Origin: Variovorax sp. YR216
GTDB taxonomy: Bacteria > Pseudomonadota > Gammaproteobacteria > Burkholderiales > Burkholderiaceae_C
Assembly: GCF_900107745.1 (NCBI RefSeq)
Contig: NZ_FNRO01000007.1
Coordinates: 186,001-250,000, forward strand
Reading direction: 5' to 3'
DNA length: 64,000 nt
Position 1 is the first letter of the stretch; every line of letters starts with the position of its first letter. Shown one piece after another: positions 43,938 to 52,089 of the stretch. The position numbers were made by a program, and so were the translations under genes. The notes under the pieces were generated by a model, which saw only the letters and a list, made by a program, of their open reading frames with translations, was not told the DNA's origin and made no database searches.

Positions 43938-43966
43938 GTGACACGTGTCACTGCACCCTGTGACAC
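43938..43966. promoter_or_regulatory. Palindromic upstream activator site, probably for AcoR
   Basis: GTGACACGTGTCAC at 43938-43951 is a perfect 14-bp palindrome. A further copy of the half site, TGTGACAC, follows at 43959-43966. They lie about 100-135 bp upstream of the sigma-54 start, the usual distance for an enhancer. No other regulator in the region fits as well as AcoR. Confidence 0.65.
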
Positions 43967-44239
43967 GCAATAGCATGTGGGAGCGAAGCGATCCGACGAC
44001 TGTGCATGCACTCTCGACCGGATGCATTGGCCGAGCATGGAATGGTCGTTCACTCCAGACTGCGATCTGGTACAGGCGCTACCGGGCGAACGTGAGGCGA
44101 TGGTTACCGCGCATCACGCCATGGCGCGGGTAGGTGGTAAGAACTTTCCCGCGCTGCCGGCCTTCAGGGCAACTGTGGCCGTTCCCCTCGATAGCCCGCC
44201 ACTCAGAGGACGCGCTACGCACGGCCCGGAGGGGCGCGC
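43967..44239. other. Non-coding stretch upstream of the aco enhancer
   Basis: Together with the promoter region from 43857 this is a gene-free stretch of nearly 400 bases. Apart from the sigma-54 promoter and the palindromic sites I see no gene, terminator or RNA structure that I can support. Confidence 0.4.
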
Positions 44240-44500
44240 TCAGGAGCCCGTGCGTTCGTGGCGGTCGGCAGCTGCGAAGAGGTCGTCCGAGAAGCCGCGG
44301 TGGGAGTGGGCCAAGGTCCATGCCCAGTCACGTAGTGCGTCGGCCTCTGCCTTGCGCGTCAAGGGCACGTCGGGGGCCGGCATCTTCCACCCGGTCAACA
44401 GGCGCAGAAGCCAAGCCAGCGCGCGACGGGACAGTGCGTTGGGGAAAGACGAGTCGCGGGGCGCCTTGATGGAAAGACCGTTGGCAAGCGTGGTCGACAT
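44240..44500 (-). CDS. Small hypothetical protein
   Basis: This 86-residue protein starts at the ATG at 44500, which follows AGAGGA by about 9 nt. It is basic and contains ALSRRALAWLLRLLTGWKMP and a C-terminal helix-rich WAWTLAHSHRGFSDDLFAAADRHE. No family is recognised. A palindrome (AGGGTTAACCCT) stands 47 nt upstream of its start and may be its operator. Confidence 0.5.
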   Translation of the reverse strand: MSTTLANGLSIKAPRDSSFPNALSRRALAWLLRLLTGWKMPAPDVPLTRKAEADALRDWAWTLAHSHRGFSDDLFAAADRHERTGS

Positions 44501-44852
44501 AGGGAAGGTCCTCTGGAGGGTCGTGATGATGTAGCCCTCAATTTTAAGGGTTAACCCTAGTATTCGCTTTTCTCTGGCTGTGAAGAGGGAGGGATCGTCT
44601 GCGTGGAAGCGCCCGGGAGCGCCTGCAAATATGTGACCCACCGCCGTTTTTCTCTCCGTGCCGGACAGCCAGAATCGCGCCTTTTTGCCCGTTGCCCATC
44701 CATGCCCGTAAGGGTCTTGATCGACTTCACATCGCCTGATCCCGCCACGCCTGCATTGCGCGGCGCGTTTGAACGTCCGTTCGATGCCACGGCGCGAACA
44801 AGGCCAGGCGTTACCTTGACGGACGTGTCTTCTGTGCTATTCCCTGCGGCTC
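44501..44852. other. Intergenic region between divergent small genes
   Basis: Apart from the palindrome at 44547-44558 and AT-richer bases around it (ATTTTAAGGG) that may be a promoter, I see no gene here. Low coding quality on both strands argues against additional ORFs. Confidence 0.4.
44547..44558. promoter_or_regulatory. Perfect 12-bp palindrome, operator candidate
   Basis: AGGGTTAACCCT reads the same on both strands and lies in an AT-richer patch upstream of the 86-residue gene that starts at 44500. The regulator is not known. A second CCCT/AGGG pairing spans the flanking TAAAATTG. Confidence 0.45.
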
Positions 44853-45596
44853 ATGAACTCTGAATCCTTGGTACGCAGGTCCGATGCCAGAGATGCGACG
44901 GGGGAGGTGCTTCCTGGCGACATCATCACTTCACGGGTTCCATTGGATGCGGGGCATCAGCAGCCGACCGGCAGCACCCAGCGGGAACCAATACCGGCGC
45001 ACCGAACCCTCGGCGTGACGGATTGGCCCGAATGGATGTTCTTTGCCGTTCTGGCGGTGGTGTTCCTGACGTTCGGAGGCGCGATCTTCCTGGACAAGGA
45101 GAGCCGCGAGTTGCCCCGGGCATTGGCGTCCGTCCCGTTGGTGCTCGGCGAGCTTCATCCCCAGATCAGTCATGTCGTGGAGAGCGCGCCGGACGACGGC
45201 GCACTCGAAATCACGCTCCTCCAGGCCTCGCCCATGTACCCGGCGAGCGTCGTGGCCGAGTTCGCCAGCGACGCCTTGGTGGTCTTGCAACGGATGCATG
45301 AGTTCTTCCCGAAGGTCGGCAATCGGGTTGTTCGATTCGTGGCAAAGGCCCCCCTGCATCCAGCTGATGCTGATTGGGAAGGGCAGGCTCCGGTGTTATC
45401 GATCGATTTCGAGCGGAGCGAGGTGCTTGCAAAGGTCGTTGCGCCCGAATTCACCTCCCAGGATCTCCTGAACCACGCGTTGGCGATCCAGTACCTGAAC
45501 GACGTGAGTGGCCCGCGATATGTGGAGGCATTCTGCCGTGATGAGGTGTCGAGGTCCGCGGAGATCTTCTGCGAGAGGGAATTGGGGGACAGGTAG
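44853..45596 (+). CDS. Hypothetical single-pass membrane protein
   Basis: This 247-residue protein has a long polar N-terminus, one TM helix (WMFFAVLAVVFLTFGGAIFL, about 61-80) and a periplasmic domain rich in hydrophobic and acidic patches (LHPQISHVVESAPDDGALEIT, FEVRSEVLAK-like DFERSEVLAKVV). Three cysteines lie near the C-terminus. No family is recognised. A short unknown gene follows 82 nt later on the same strand. Confidence 0.65.
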   Translation: MNSESLVRRSDARDATGEVLPGDIITSRVPLDAGHQQPTGSTQREPIPAHRTLGVTDWPEWMFFAVLAVVFLTFGGAIFLDKESRELPRALASVPLVLGELHPQISHVVESAPDDGALEITLLQASPMYPASVVAEFASDALVVLQRMHEFFPKVGNRVVRFVAKAPLHPADADWEGQAPVLSIDFERSEVLAKVVAPEFTSQDLLNHALAIQYLNDVSGPRYVEAFCRDEVSRSAEIFCERELGDR

Positions 45597-45678
45597 TGCC
45601 GCCCCGCTGCCGCATCGTTCAAACGGATTGGTGGCGGACTGCTTTCCTCGCCGTTTGTTTGTGAATGGAGACAAGAGA

Positions 45679-45885
45679 ATGCCGTTGAAGTTGCTCGCCC
45701 GAATGGGCAAGGAATCGCTGCCGATGCTGGTGCGCGAGAACGATTCCATGAACAAGGTGCTTGCGCTGAAGGCTGCTGGCCTGGTGCATGCGCTTGAATC
45801 GGAGGATCAGGACGAGATGCTGGTCAACCTGACCGACAAGGGCCGTCGCGCGCTCGAGCCGCAGCGGGAGCCGACAACCGAGTAG
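45679..45885 (+). CDS. Small hypothetical protein
   Basis: This 68-residue soluble protein has no recognised domain. Its C-terminal part (ALKAAGLVHALES, LVNLTDKGRRALE) resembles the wing of a winged-helix DNA-binding fold such as MarR or PadR, but the protein is too short for a full domain. TGGAGAC lies before the ATG. Confidence 0.5.
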   Translation: MPLKLLARMGKESLPMLVRENDSMNKVLALKAAGLVHALESEDQDEMLVNLTDKGRRALEPQREPTTE

Positions 45886-45987
45886 GGCGCTGCGAATGTC
45901 CGTTGAGCGCCAGCTTGCAGCCTTCAGTGGTCGCCTGCTGGAAGTCCGCTTTTGCTGCCGAGCGAGCGGAAAAGGTGCGGGCGGGCT

Positions 45988-47613
45988 TCAGCAGACCCGT
46001 TCGAACCAGGGGCGGGTGCGGTCATGCATGGCGCTGATCGCGACGACCTCACCCGCTTCAAGCTGCACAGGTGCATCGAAAAGGTAGACCGTGTGCTGCC
46101 AGTTCGCCGCTGGCCTGGGGCGGGAGGGATGATTTTCGAACACCACGCCCTGACCGAACTCGAACCGGATCCACTGGATGACGCCGTAGCAAAGGCCGCT
46201 CGTCACCGCGGGAATATCAATGCGCTTCCTTTCTGGCGGAAATTGCGATTGCGCCACGAAGTCAAATCGGAAGGCTTCCACGTCGGCACTTAGCAGTACT
46301 CGCGGCAAGTCCTCGCGATGGATGGGCCGCTTCTTCGGATAGATGGCGTTGAAGGGGCTCAGGTCGAAGCCGAAGGCCTTGTCCACGTGCAGTTCCGTCC
46401 CGAGCTCGTCGCCCGAGACAAGAGCGATCATGAGGCTTCCGCGCGCCGGCAGCACCTCGCCGCCTTCCTTCAGCAGCCGGGCCTTTGCGTCTTCGAGCGC
46501 AGGAAGGACATGCTCGCCGAGCAGTTCGCTGGAAAAGATCTCGTGCACCAGCACATCGGCCTTCTCCGGCAGGTCGGTGCCGAGCTGAACCTTGAAGGAA
46601 GGTTTCGCCAGGACGCTCACTTGATCCTGGAAGTTGTTGCGCCTGACGATCTCCGAGGCGGTGTGTGCGACCAGGTCGACCGCTTCGCACGTGACGACCT
46701 TGCGCGCGCCCAACCTGGCGGCCATCATGGCCAGCAGGCCCGACCCGGTGCCGACCTCGAACACCGTCTTTTCGGGCGTGACGACGGCCTTCAGCCCTTC
46801 GAAATAGGCGAGGTTGCGCTCCTCCTCGTTCATCATCGGGACGTGCCAGTAGGGGACCAACTGGCTCAACAGCCAGTCCTTGCCAAACTTGGCGGTCAGG
46901 TTGTCCGGACTGACCTTCAGGATGTCGCGACACAGCTGGATCGCTTCACCGCCGCGCTTGAGGTGGAGCAGGCAGACGCTGGCCTTCTGCAAGGTGGCAC
47001 CGTCGTCCGGCCTTGCCGCGAGTACCGCCTTGTAGTTCGCGGCCGCCTGTTCGGGGTTTCCAGCAGCTTCGTACGTATCCCCCTGGCTGAGCATAAGGTC
47101 GATGTCGTTCGGGGCGAGCTGGATCGCGCGCGCGAACGAAACCAGGGCTTCCTCGTAACGCCCGGTCGCCTTCTGGGCGTTTGCGCGGACCGTCCAGGCC
47201 GGAACGCAGGCCGGATCGATCTCGATTGCACGGCCTGCGGCGCGCAAGGCGGCATCGAACTCGTGCAATCCGAGCCTGCTCTCGGCCAACCCGGTCCAGC
47301 CGCCCGGATCGGCTGGAAACTTGTCCGTGTAGAGGGTGAACGTGCCCGCAGCCTGCGTGAAGTCCTTCAGTTCCCGCTCGCACAGCCCGATGTTGAACAG
47401 GACGTCCGCATTTCCCGGCTCGCTCGCGCGAACCTGCACCAGCCACTCGCGCGAGCGCGCGAAATTGCGCTCCATGAGGTGCATCGTCGCGCACAGGCGC
47501 TTGAATTCCATCGCCGCGTCATCCTGCGAGCACAGGGCCTCGCATTCCGCAATGGCTTCTGCACGTCGGCCCTCCCTGAACTGCGTCTTCAATACATTGA
47601 TCTTGGTGTTCAT
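45988..47613 (-). CDS. TPR protein with arginine-methyltransferase (PRMT)-like domain
   Basis: This 541-residue cytoplasmic protein begins with six or so TPR-like helical repeats (about 1-245: ADVLFNIGLCERELKDFTQAAG, PACVPAWTVRANAQKATGRYEEAL). A class I methyltransferase follows: WHVPMMNEEERNLAY, SAM motif VFEVGTGSGLLAMMAARLGA (284-303), acidic ribose-binding Glu310, and the double-E loop HEIFSSELLGE (Glu358, Glu363, Glu367). The C-terminus forms a beta-barrel-like region. This combination is that of eukaryotic PRMT7/PRMT9 and is uncommon in bacteria. The neighbours are a divergent histidine kinase and unknown genes. Confidence 0.82.
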   Translation of the reverse strand: MNTKINVLKTQFREGRRAEAIAECEALCSQDDAAMEFKRLCATMHLMERNFARSREWLVQVRASEPGNADVLFNIGLCERELKDFTQAAGTFTLYTDKFPADPGGWTGLAESRLGLHEFDAALRAAGRAIEIDPACVPAWTVRANAQKATGRYEEALVSFARAIQLAPNDIDLMLSQGDTYEAAGNPEQAAANYKAVLAARPDDGATLQKASVCLLHLKRGGEAIQLCRDILKVSPDNLTAKFGKDWLLSQLVPYWHVPMMNEEERNLAYFEGLKAVVTPEKTVFEVGTGSGLLAMMAARLGARKVVTCEAVDLVAHTASEIVRRNNFQDQVSVLAKPSFKVQLGTDLPEKADVLVHEIFSSELLGEHVLPALEDAKARLLKEGGEVLPARGSLMIALVSGDELGTELHVDKAFGFDLSPFNAIYPKKRPIHREDLPRVLLSADVEAFRFDFVAQSQFPPERKRIDIPAVTSGLCYGVIQWIRFEFGQGVVFENHPSRPRPAANWQHTVYLFDAPVQLEAGEVVAISAMHDRTRPWFERVC

Positions 47614-47920
47614 AAGACTGCGTGGAACTGCTGGTACGGGAGGTGCAAAATCATATCCGCGCGCTCATGCTCGGGATGGCGAAGAACGCCCCTGTCGCCC
47701 AAGAAAATATGGCCAGGAACGGCATCCCCAGTGTGGTCGTCTTTGGGACGATGTGGCCGGTCCATCCCGCTGAACTACGTGCCAGGCGCAACTTCGAAGA
47801 GATGCACATTTCTGTTAACCGCCAATTGCATACGAGAGCCGGCGCGGCCCTGGCCGGCCCGTCGGTGTGGGGCCCGAAGCATCTCGCCGAGCGGATCCGC
47901 CTGCCGGGCCGCGGGTCACT
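47614..47920. other. Divergent intergenic region
   Basis: This gap separates the PRMT-like gene and the histidine kinase. A 100-codon open frame runs through it, but it overlaps the kinase start in another frame and has no convincing RBS. Promoters for both genes should lie here; none is clear enough to mark. Confidence 0.35.
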
Positions 47921-49774
47921 GTGAGCTGGATCACCGTCATCTGGTCCATGGTCGCGGCGGCGTGCCTCACGCTCGCCGGGGTGCTGCTGCCGGTCTGGGT
48001 CAGAGATCGCACGGCCAGACCCTACTTCTTCTTTTCGCTCATGGCCGTGGCGACCACGGGCTTCGTGTTCTGCGACTTGCGGATGATTCAAGCGCAGACC
48101 CCCGAAGAGTTCAGCTCCGCGGTGAAGTGGATCCATGTGCCGATCTGGTTCTTGCTCGTGTCGCTTGTCGCCTTCGTACGCGTATACCTGAACGCTGGTC
48201 GCCCGTGGCTCGCGTGGAGCGCCATCGGGCTGCGCACGATCTCGCTGCTGCTCAATTTCACGACGGGACAGAACCTCAACTACAACGAGATCACCCAACT
48301 CCGGCGCGTTTCGTTTCTCGGCGAGCTCGTGTCTGTTCCCGTGGGCGTGCCGAATCCATGGATGCTGGTCGGGCAGTTGGGCGTGCTGCTGATTCTGATC
48401 TACGTGGCCGACGCCAGCGTCACCGCCTGGCGTCGCGGCAACAGGCGCACGGCGCTCAGGGTCGGAGGCATCCTTGCGCTTCTGCTGCTCGCTGCCGCGG
48501 GGCAGTCCGCGCTCCTGGTGTGGGGCGTCATCAAGGCGCCCACCACGCTCAAACTGGTCTACCCCGGGATCATCGTCTTGATCGGGTACGAGGTGAGCAG
48601 AGAAGTACTTCGGGCGTCGCAGCTCGTCCACGAGTTGCGCGAAGGCGAACAGCGCATGAATTTGGCCGCCGAGGCTGCAGACGTTGGGATCTGGGTCCGG
48701 GATTTCGCGCGGAAGGACTTCTGGGCCAGCGCCAAGTGGCGCGAGTTGTTCGACTTTGCACCCGCGCAAGAGGTGGACCTGGAGCGAATGCTGACGAAAC
48801 TTCATCCGGATGATCGCGACCCGGTCCGGCAGGCTCTGGCGAAGGCGGTCGCGGACGGCGGCGAGTACGCGTCGGAATTTCGCCTGGCGCTGCCGGACGG
48901 CCGCGTCCGCTGGATTGCGGCGCAAGGCCGGGTCGACCTCGACGCCGATCGGCGGCCAATTCGCATGCGCGGCGCCTGCACTGATTGCACTGGGCGCAAA
49001 CAGGCGGAGCGGGAAATGCTGCAGCTGCGGCACGAGATCGTCCACGCGGGGCGGGTCTCGGTGATGGGCCAGTTCGCCTCCGCGCTGGCGCACGAAATCA
49101 ACCAGCCGCTCGGTGCGATCCAGCGCAATGCGGAGGCGGCATCGATCCTGCTGCAGGCGGGCTCGCCGGACCTTGACGAGATCCGCGCGATCGTCGACGA
49201 CATCCTCAGCGACGATCAACGTGCCGGCGCAGTCGTCGACCGCATGCGCGCGCTGCTCAGGCGACGCGAGATCGAGATCCAGCCGCTCGACGTGGACGAG
49301 CTCATCGGCGACGTTGCGGCGCTCTCGCGTCCCGACGCCGCGGCGCGGCAGGTGAGTCTGGTGCTGGAGATCGCAGACGACGTGCCGCCGGTCCTTGGCG
49401 ACCGTGTACATCTTCAGCAGGTATTGCTCAACCTGATCTCCAATGGCATGGACTCGATCGACGAAGCGGGCAGGAAGGTCCGGCGCATCGCCGTGAGCGC
49501 TGTTCGCGACGGGGCACGAGCCGTGGAGATTGCGGTGAGCGACAACGGCGTGGGCATCCCCGCCGACAGGCTCGAGCAGATCTTCGGTTCATTCTTCACC
49601 ACCAAGCCGGCGGGAATGGGCATGGGCCTGTCGATCTCGCGCACCCTCGTGGAGACACATGGCGGTCGGCTGTGGGCGGAGAATCTCGATGATGGTGGGG
49701 CGAGGCTTCGCTTCACGCTGCCGATTTCCTCGCAGGTGCCCTCGGACGCGGCGACGGAGGTTGCCGCGACATGA
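47921..49774 (+). CDS. PAS-domain sensor histidine kinase
   Basis: This 617-residue membrane kinase has about seven N-terminal TM helices (residues 1-220), a PAS/PAC sensor (about 245-360: ADVGIWVRDFARKDFWAS, LHPDDRDPVRQAL, RMRGACTDCTGRKQAE) and a HisKA domain with phospho-acceptor His391 in ALAHEINQPLGAIQ. A HATPase follows (NLISNGMDSI, VSDNGVGIP, GMGMGLSISRTLVETHGG). The start is uncertain: GTG at 47921 or ATG at 47948. Its stop overlaps the response-regulator ATG (ATGA), so the pair is cognate. The signal is unknown. Confidence 0.92.
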   Translation: MSWITVIWSMVAAACLTLAGVLLPVWVRDRTARPYFFFSLMAVATTGFVFCDLRMIQAQTPEEFSSAVKWIHVPIWFLLVSLVAFVRVYLNAGRPWLAWSAIGLRTISLLLNFTTGQNLNYNEITQLRRVSFLGELVSVPVGVPNPWMLVGQLGVLLILIYVADASVTAWRRGNRRTALRVGGILALLLLAAAGQSALLVWGVIKAPTTLKLVYPGIIVLIGYEVSREVLRASQLVHELREGEQRMNLAAEAADVGIWVRDFARKDFWASAKWRELFDFAPAQEVDLERMLTKLHPDDRDPVRQALAKAVADGGEYASEFRLALPDGRVRWIAAQGRVDLDADRRPIRMRGACTDCTGRKQAEREMLQLRHEIVHAGRVSVMGQFASALAHEINQPLGAIQRNAEAASILLQAGSPDLDEIRAIVDDILSDDQRAGAVVDRMRALLRRREIEIQPLDVDELIGDVAALSRPDAAARQVSLVLEIADDVPPVLGDRVHLQQVLLNLISNGMDSIDEAGRKVRRIAVSAVRDGARAVEIAVSDNGVGIPADRLEQIFGSFFTTKPAGMGMGLSISRTLVETHGGRLWAENLDDGGARLRFTLPISSQVPSDAATEVAAT

Positions 49775-50409
49775 ACGCGACTTCATCCACGGTCTACCTC
49801 GTCGACGATGATGTGTCGTTCCTCACGGCCACGTCGCGACTGCTGCGAGCCAGCGGATTCGCGGTGCAGACCTTCCAGTCCGCGCACGATTTCCTCGCGC
49901 ATTCCGTCGCCGACGCGCCGGGTTGCGTGGTGGCTGATCTGCAGATGCCCGGATTGAACGGACTGGATCTGCAAGCGGCGCTCGCCCAGGCATCCAATCC
50001 GATGCCGCTGCTCTTTCTGAGCGGCCAAGGCGATATCGCCTCGACCGTGCGCGCGATGCGCGGCGGTGCGGAGGACTTCCTGGAGAAGCGCGCGCCCATG
50101 GAACAGCTGCTCGACGCTGTGCGGCGCGCCCTGGCGCGCAATGCGCAGGAACGCGAGGAACGAGCCCGGCGACTTGCGCTGCGCGAGCGCTTCGACGCGC
50201 TTTCGGCCCGCGAACTCGAAGTACTCTCCCATGTCCTGCGGGGACGGCTCAACAAGCAGATGGCCAGCGACCTTGGCATTACGGAGCGAACCGTAAAGTT
50301 GCACCGCACGGCGATCATGACGAAATTGGGGGTGCGATCGGTCGCGACACTCGCGCGACTGACCCAGGAGGCCGGTGTCATGCCCGCCGACGCGCCCACC
50401 TTCCCTTAG
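49771..50409 (+). CDS. FixJ/NarL-type response regulator
   Basis: This 212-residue regulator has a receiver domain (VYLVDDDVSF, phospho-acceptor Asp56 in VVADLQMPG) and a LuxR-type HTH (LSARELEVLSHVLRGRLNKQMASDLGITERTVKLHRTAIMTKL). The conserved KP of receivers is KR here (FLEKRAP). It is translationally coupled to the histidine kinase and probably acts on the duplicated promoter elements that follow. Confidence 0.95.
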   Translation: MNATSSTVYLVDDDVSFLTATSRLLRASGFAVQTFQSAHDFLAHSVADAPGCVVADLQMPGLNGLDLQAALAQASNPMPLLFLSGQGDIASTVRAMRGGAEDFLEKRAPMEQLLDAVRRALARNAQEREERARRLALRERFDALSARELEVLSHVLRGRLNKQMASDLGITERTVKLHRTAIMTKLGVRSVATLARLTQEAGVMPADAPTFP

Positions 50410-50451
50410 GGGCAGTAGACGGGCGGCGCCGCGACGCCCACAGTGTGCACA
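50410..50451 (+). promoter_or_regulatory. Promoter-like element, copy A
   Basis: GGGCAGTAGACG (50410-50421), 16 nt, then CCACAGTGTGCACA (from 50438). The same two blocks with the same spacing recur at 50873-50914. It stands 11 nt before the start of the receiver gene. The arrangement resembles a regulated promoter with a poor -35 region that needs the FixJ-type activator. Confidence 0.6.
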
Positions 50452-50461
50452 CGGACTTTCG

Positions 50462-50836
50462 ATGAGCACCCAGCCTCCTATCTACGTCGCGGTCATCGAT
50501 GACGATGAAAGCCTCGGCCGATCGCTCGGACGGTTGCTGCGTGCGTCGGGCATGCAGCCCATCACCTATGTGTCGGCGGAGGCATTCCTCGCGGACACGA
50601 AGCCGCCCCGGTTCGATTGCCTGGTGCTCGATGTGCAGCTTGGCGGTATGTCCGGCATCGCACTCGCCAGGCGCCTGGTCGCGGAGGGGGGTGGGAACCC
50701 GCCTTTCATCTTCATCACCGCGCACGACGATCCGGAAACGCGCGCCGGTGCGCAGGCCGCGGGCTGCGCTGCCTACTTTCGCAAGAGCGATTCCGGCGTC
50801 CGGGTTCTCGAGGCCATCCGCCGCCTGACGACCTGA
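50462..50836 (+). CDS. Stand-alone response regulator receiver
   Basis: This 124-residue receiver domain has IDDDESLGR acidic residues, phospho-acceptor Asp57 in LVLDVQLGG, a switch Thr in FITAHDD and Lys in YFRKSD. There is no output domain. It may modulate the preceding kinase or compete for phosphate. It lies between the two copies of the promoter-like element. Confidence 0.93.
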   Translation: MSTQPPIYVAVIDDDESLGRSLGRLLRASGMQPITYVSAEAFLADTKPPRFDCLVLDVQLGGMSGIALARRLVAEGGGNPPFIFITAHDDPETRAGAQAAGCAAYFRKSDSGVRVLEAIRRLTT

Positions 50837-50872
50837 TGGCCATCGCGGGCAGGCGCCTGCAACTTCCCCTTC

Positions 50873-50914
50873 GGGCAGTAGACGCCCAGCAAGCCCAAGG
50901 CCACAGTGCATACA
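50873..50914 (+). promoter_or_regulatory. Promoter-like element, copy B
   Basis: GGGCAGTAGACG (50873-50884), 16 nt, then CCACAGTGCATACA (50901-50914). It matches copy A in both blocks and in spacing, while the spacer sequence differs. It lies just upstream of the FHA gene at 50942, which therefore may share control with the receiver gene. Confidence 0.6.
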
Positions 50915-50941
50915 GGATTCGCATGAGCAAAGGGGAGAAAC

Positions 50942-51331
50942 ATGCCAAAACTCATCCTGATGGAGCACCCCGGGAAGACCCGGCAGGTGTCGCTGGGACC
51001 ACATGAAACGAAGATCGGGCGCGCCTCGACCAACGACATCGTGATCGACGTGAACCAGGTGAGCCGCGTGCATGCGTCCATCATGGTCGGTCCGGCGTTC
51101 GTCACCCTGAGGGATCTTGGCAGCCGCAACGGCACGTTCGTGAACGGCGTCAAGGTCGAAACGCTGGTTCTGGCGAACGGCGACAGCATCAAGATCGGCG
51201 AGTGCGAGATGCGCTTTCTAGCCAACGACCAGGAATACAGCCAGGTTGACGCGCTGCGCCTCCTGACGGTTCCCGGCCTGCTGATCGACATCGACGGGGC
51301 GGCGAATCCGTTGCACGGCCAGAAGCGCTGA
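50942..51331 (+). CDS. FHA domain protein
   Basis: This 129-residue protein is one FHA phosphopeptide-binding domain: IGRASTNDIVID, VSRVHASIMVG and DLGSRNGTFVNGVKV. A short C-terminal extension follows. The strong RBS GGGGAGA precedes the ATG. It should read a phosphothreonine mark, perhaps set by the kinase at 10987. It lies in the two-component block. Confidence 0.93.
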   Translation: MPKLILMEHPGKTRQVSLGPHETKIGRASTNDIVIDVNQVSRVHASIMVGPAFVTLRDLGSRNGTFVNGVKVETLVLANGDSIKIGECEMRFLANDQEYSQVDALRLLTVPGLLIDIDGAANPLHGQKR

Positions 51332-51425
51332 TGTTGCGCAGCGTGCGTGGCCCTGTGCGGGGAAACGGGTGGGAAATCTGTGCAAGGCCGATGCGGCCAC
51401 GCATGAACGTCGCCTCGAAACAACG

Positions 51426-51992
51426 ATGACATTCAAGGAACTGCGCATCAGTGGGCCGGACTTTGCGCCCTATGTCCTTGGCGAACCGATGTACGTCCAC
51501 GACCGAAGCGTTCAACTGGGAACTCTTGATCCCATTCACGTGACCCGAGCTGGAACGAACGTTCATATTGGCCGATTCATTGCCACGAGATTTCTCAAAG
51601 CCGGAAAGCGGAACATCGATCCCTTGGTGCTCCTCGAGGTCATCTCTTTCATCTCGGAGCGCTTCCTCGCCGTTCAGACCGTGAGCTTTTCCTTGCGCAG
51701 CGAAGTCGCATCCTACGAGGATGGCTTGAAGATCGCCTCTGCGCGGGCGGCACTGCTACAACGGATCGGAACGCACCGTGTCACGATCAGCCCACAGCCA
51801 GATTCAACAACACCGGGCAACTTTGTGGTCCATGGGGTGTGGGCGTACAACGAGCTCAATCTTGCGGCGCTTGGCCAATGTCTCAAGCTTGAGCGGGAGA
51901 TCTACCGCGACTGCGAAGTGCTCGCACCGGAAGCCCGGCGAAGCCTGCGCAGCCGCCTGCGTCGGTTGCTGTCGCGAGACGAAAATTTTTGA
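51426..51992 (+). CDS. Hypothetical protein
   Basis: This 188-residue soluble protein is not recognised. It is mixed alpha/beta with no signal peptide; it contains DPIHVTRAGTNVHIGRFIATRFL and a basic C-terminus (RRSLRSRLRRLLSRDE). The GTG at 51369 would add 19 poorly conserved-looking residues, so the ATG is preferred. It follows the FHA gene on the same strand by 94 nt and could be in the same transcript. Confidence 0.6.
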   Translation: MTFKELRISGPDFAPYVLGEPMYVHDRSVQLGTLDPIHVTRAGTNVHIGRFIATRFLKAGKRNIDPLVLLEVISFISERFLAVQTVSFSLRSEVASYEDGLKIASARAALLQRIGTHRVTISPQPDSTTPGNFVVHGVWAYNELNLAALGQCLKLEREIYRDCEVLAPEARRSLRSRLRRLLSRDENF

Positions 51993-52089
51993 ACCAAACA
52001 AGCGGAGCTTGGCGAGGCTTGTCGAGCGCGAGTGCCGTCCGATTCGCACATCAAGGTCGGCGATCAAGACAGGAATACCGCGCTGCAGC

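Noticed and set aside
47622..47924. 100-codon plus frame between the PRMT-like and kinase genes
   Set aside because: Starts at GTG without a clear RBS, overlaps the kinase start, no family resemblance; could be a remnant, but not supportable.
46318..48813. 831-codon plus frame across the PRMT gene and histidine kinase
   Set aside because: It runs antisense to one gene and out of frame with another; no domain seen.
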